NCBI RefSeq assembly: GCF_004011505.1
Contig: NZ_SAUN01000001.1
Span: 4,898,001-4,962,000, forward strand
Source: Nonomuraea polychroma
Lineage (GTDB): Bacteria > Actinomycetota > Actinomycetes > Streptosporangiales > Streptosporangiaceae
Direction: 5' to 3'
Length of the DNA: 64,000 nucleotides
Shown here: piece after piece, positions 63,844 through 64,000 of the stretch
Layout: every line of letters starts with the position of its first letter
Position numbering within the stretch: position 1 is the stretch's first letter
Translations under genes and position numbers: made by a program
The notes under the pieces: generated by a model
Database searches by the model: none
Told to the model about the DNA's origin: nothing
The model's input: only the letters and a program-made list of their open reading frames with translations

Positions 63844-64000
63844 TCATCGCGCGACCGACCGGGTCGCCGGCCCGCGTCGACCCGCCGGTGCGGGGCACGC
63901 TCACCGTCGCGCTCGTGCAGACGCGCTGGCACGCCGATCCCGCAGAGCACCGGGAGGCGCTGCTCGACGGCATCCGGACCGCCGCCGGCGCCGGCGCCGA
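63834..64000 (+). CDS. Carbon-nitrogen hydrolase, probable N-carbamoylputrescine amidase (partial, runs off right edge)
   Basis: Starts at ATG 63834 inside the end of aguA. The visible 55 residues (MELIIARPTGSPARVDPPV then GTLTVALVQTRWHADPAEHREALLDGIRTAAGAGA) end in VALVQTRWHADPAEHRE, the first strand and helix of nitrilase-superfamily enzymes. The catalytic Glu-Lys-Cys lie beyond the window. Order after agmatine deiminase suggests AguB activity: N-carbamoylputrescine to putrescine, CO2 and ammonia. Confidence 0.75.
   Translation, partial: MELIIARPTGSPARVDPPVRGTLTVALVQTRWHADPAEHREALLDGIRTAAGAGA

Overview
The DNA is very GC-rich and its gene families are actinobacterial: RsbW- and STAS-type switch proteins, several cytochromes P450, SigJ-type ECF sigma factors, NB-ARC/STAND proteins, a DUF4328 kinase and archaeal-type FBP aldolase/phosphatase. 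A Streptosporangiales-like genus such as Nonomuraea or Actinomadura would fit, but that is inference. No rRNA, tRNA or CRISPR array was seen.

Layout. (1) 0-8 kb is mostly rubble: an intact AraC regulator (164-1147) and an intact sugar-binding lipoprotein (2812-3738) lie among fragments of a quinone oxidoreductase, two hydrolases, an MFS exporter and an AraC regulator, followed by a decayed phage- or plasmid-like block (6.1-7.9 kb). (2) 8.1-11.4 kb is a tight forward set: anti-sigma ATPase, alpha/beta hydrolase, P450 and IclR regulator. (3) 11.5-29 kb is a mobile-element graveyard: a Tn3 remnant, a frameshifted serine recombinase with a repeated candidate res site, an integrase fragment beside a 35-bp palindrome, a complete IS701-like element carrying a NIPSNAP gene, a putative amyloid-signalling effector/NLR pair whose NLR is broken, a toxin-antitoxin pair and a frameshifted GH30-like glycosidase. 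Intact genes here include a DUF4328 serine/threonine kinase and a STAND ATPase. (4) 29-39 kb holds a STAS protein, a secreted arabinofuranosidase-like enzyme, a SigJ-type sigma factor with a 24-bp internal duplication, a P450/ferredoxin pair, an IS256 element with an 8-bp target duplication, two broken sigma-factor paralogues, and a divergent DoxX/TetR pair with two operator copies. (5) 39.7-49.9 kb holds FBP aldolase/phosphatase divergent from a J-protein/DnaK pair, an SMP-30-type lactonase, a complete IS21 element and small unknown genes.

(6) 49.9-64 kb is tidy and operonic. A leftward operon encodes a CaiB-type CoA-transferase, FlK-like thioesterase, a TctCBA tripartite tricarboxylate transporter and an enoyl-CoA hydratase. 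A divergent rightward operon encodes a GntR/FCD regulator, two MaoC-like hot-dog proteins, a U32-like TIM-barrel protein and a DRL/SAF-type oxidoreductase. A perfect 10-10-10 inverted repeat lies between them. Together they look like an uncharacterised route that imports a carboxylic acid, activates it with CoA and degrades it. Next comes an amine cluster: APC permease, YtcJ-like amidohydrolase, TetR regulator, agmatine deiminase and the start of a carbon-nitrogen hydrolase, consistent with agmatine to putrescine catabolism.

Many reading frames in the first 39 kb are broken by single-base shifts, some in G runs. Most look like true decay because fragments are also truncated and fused, but a few could be assembly errors.
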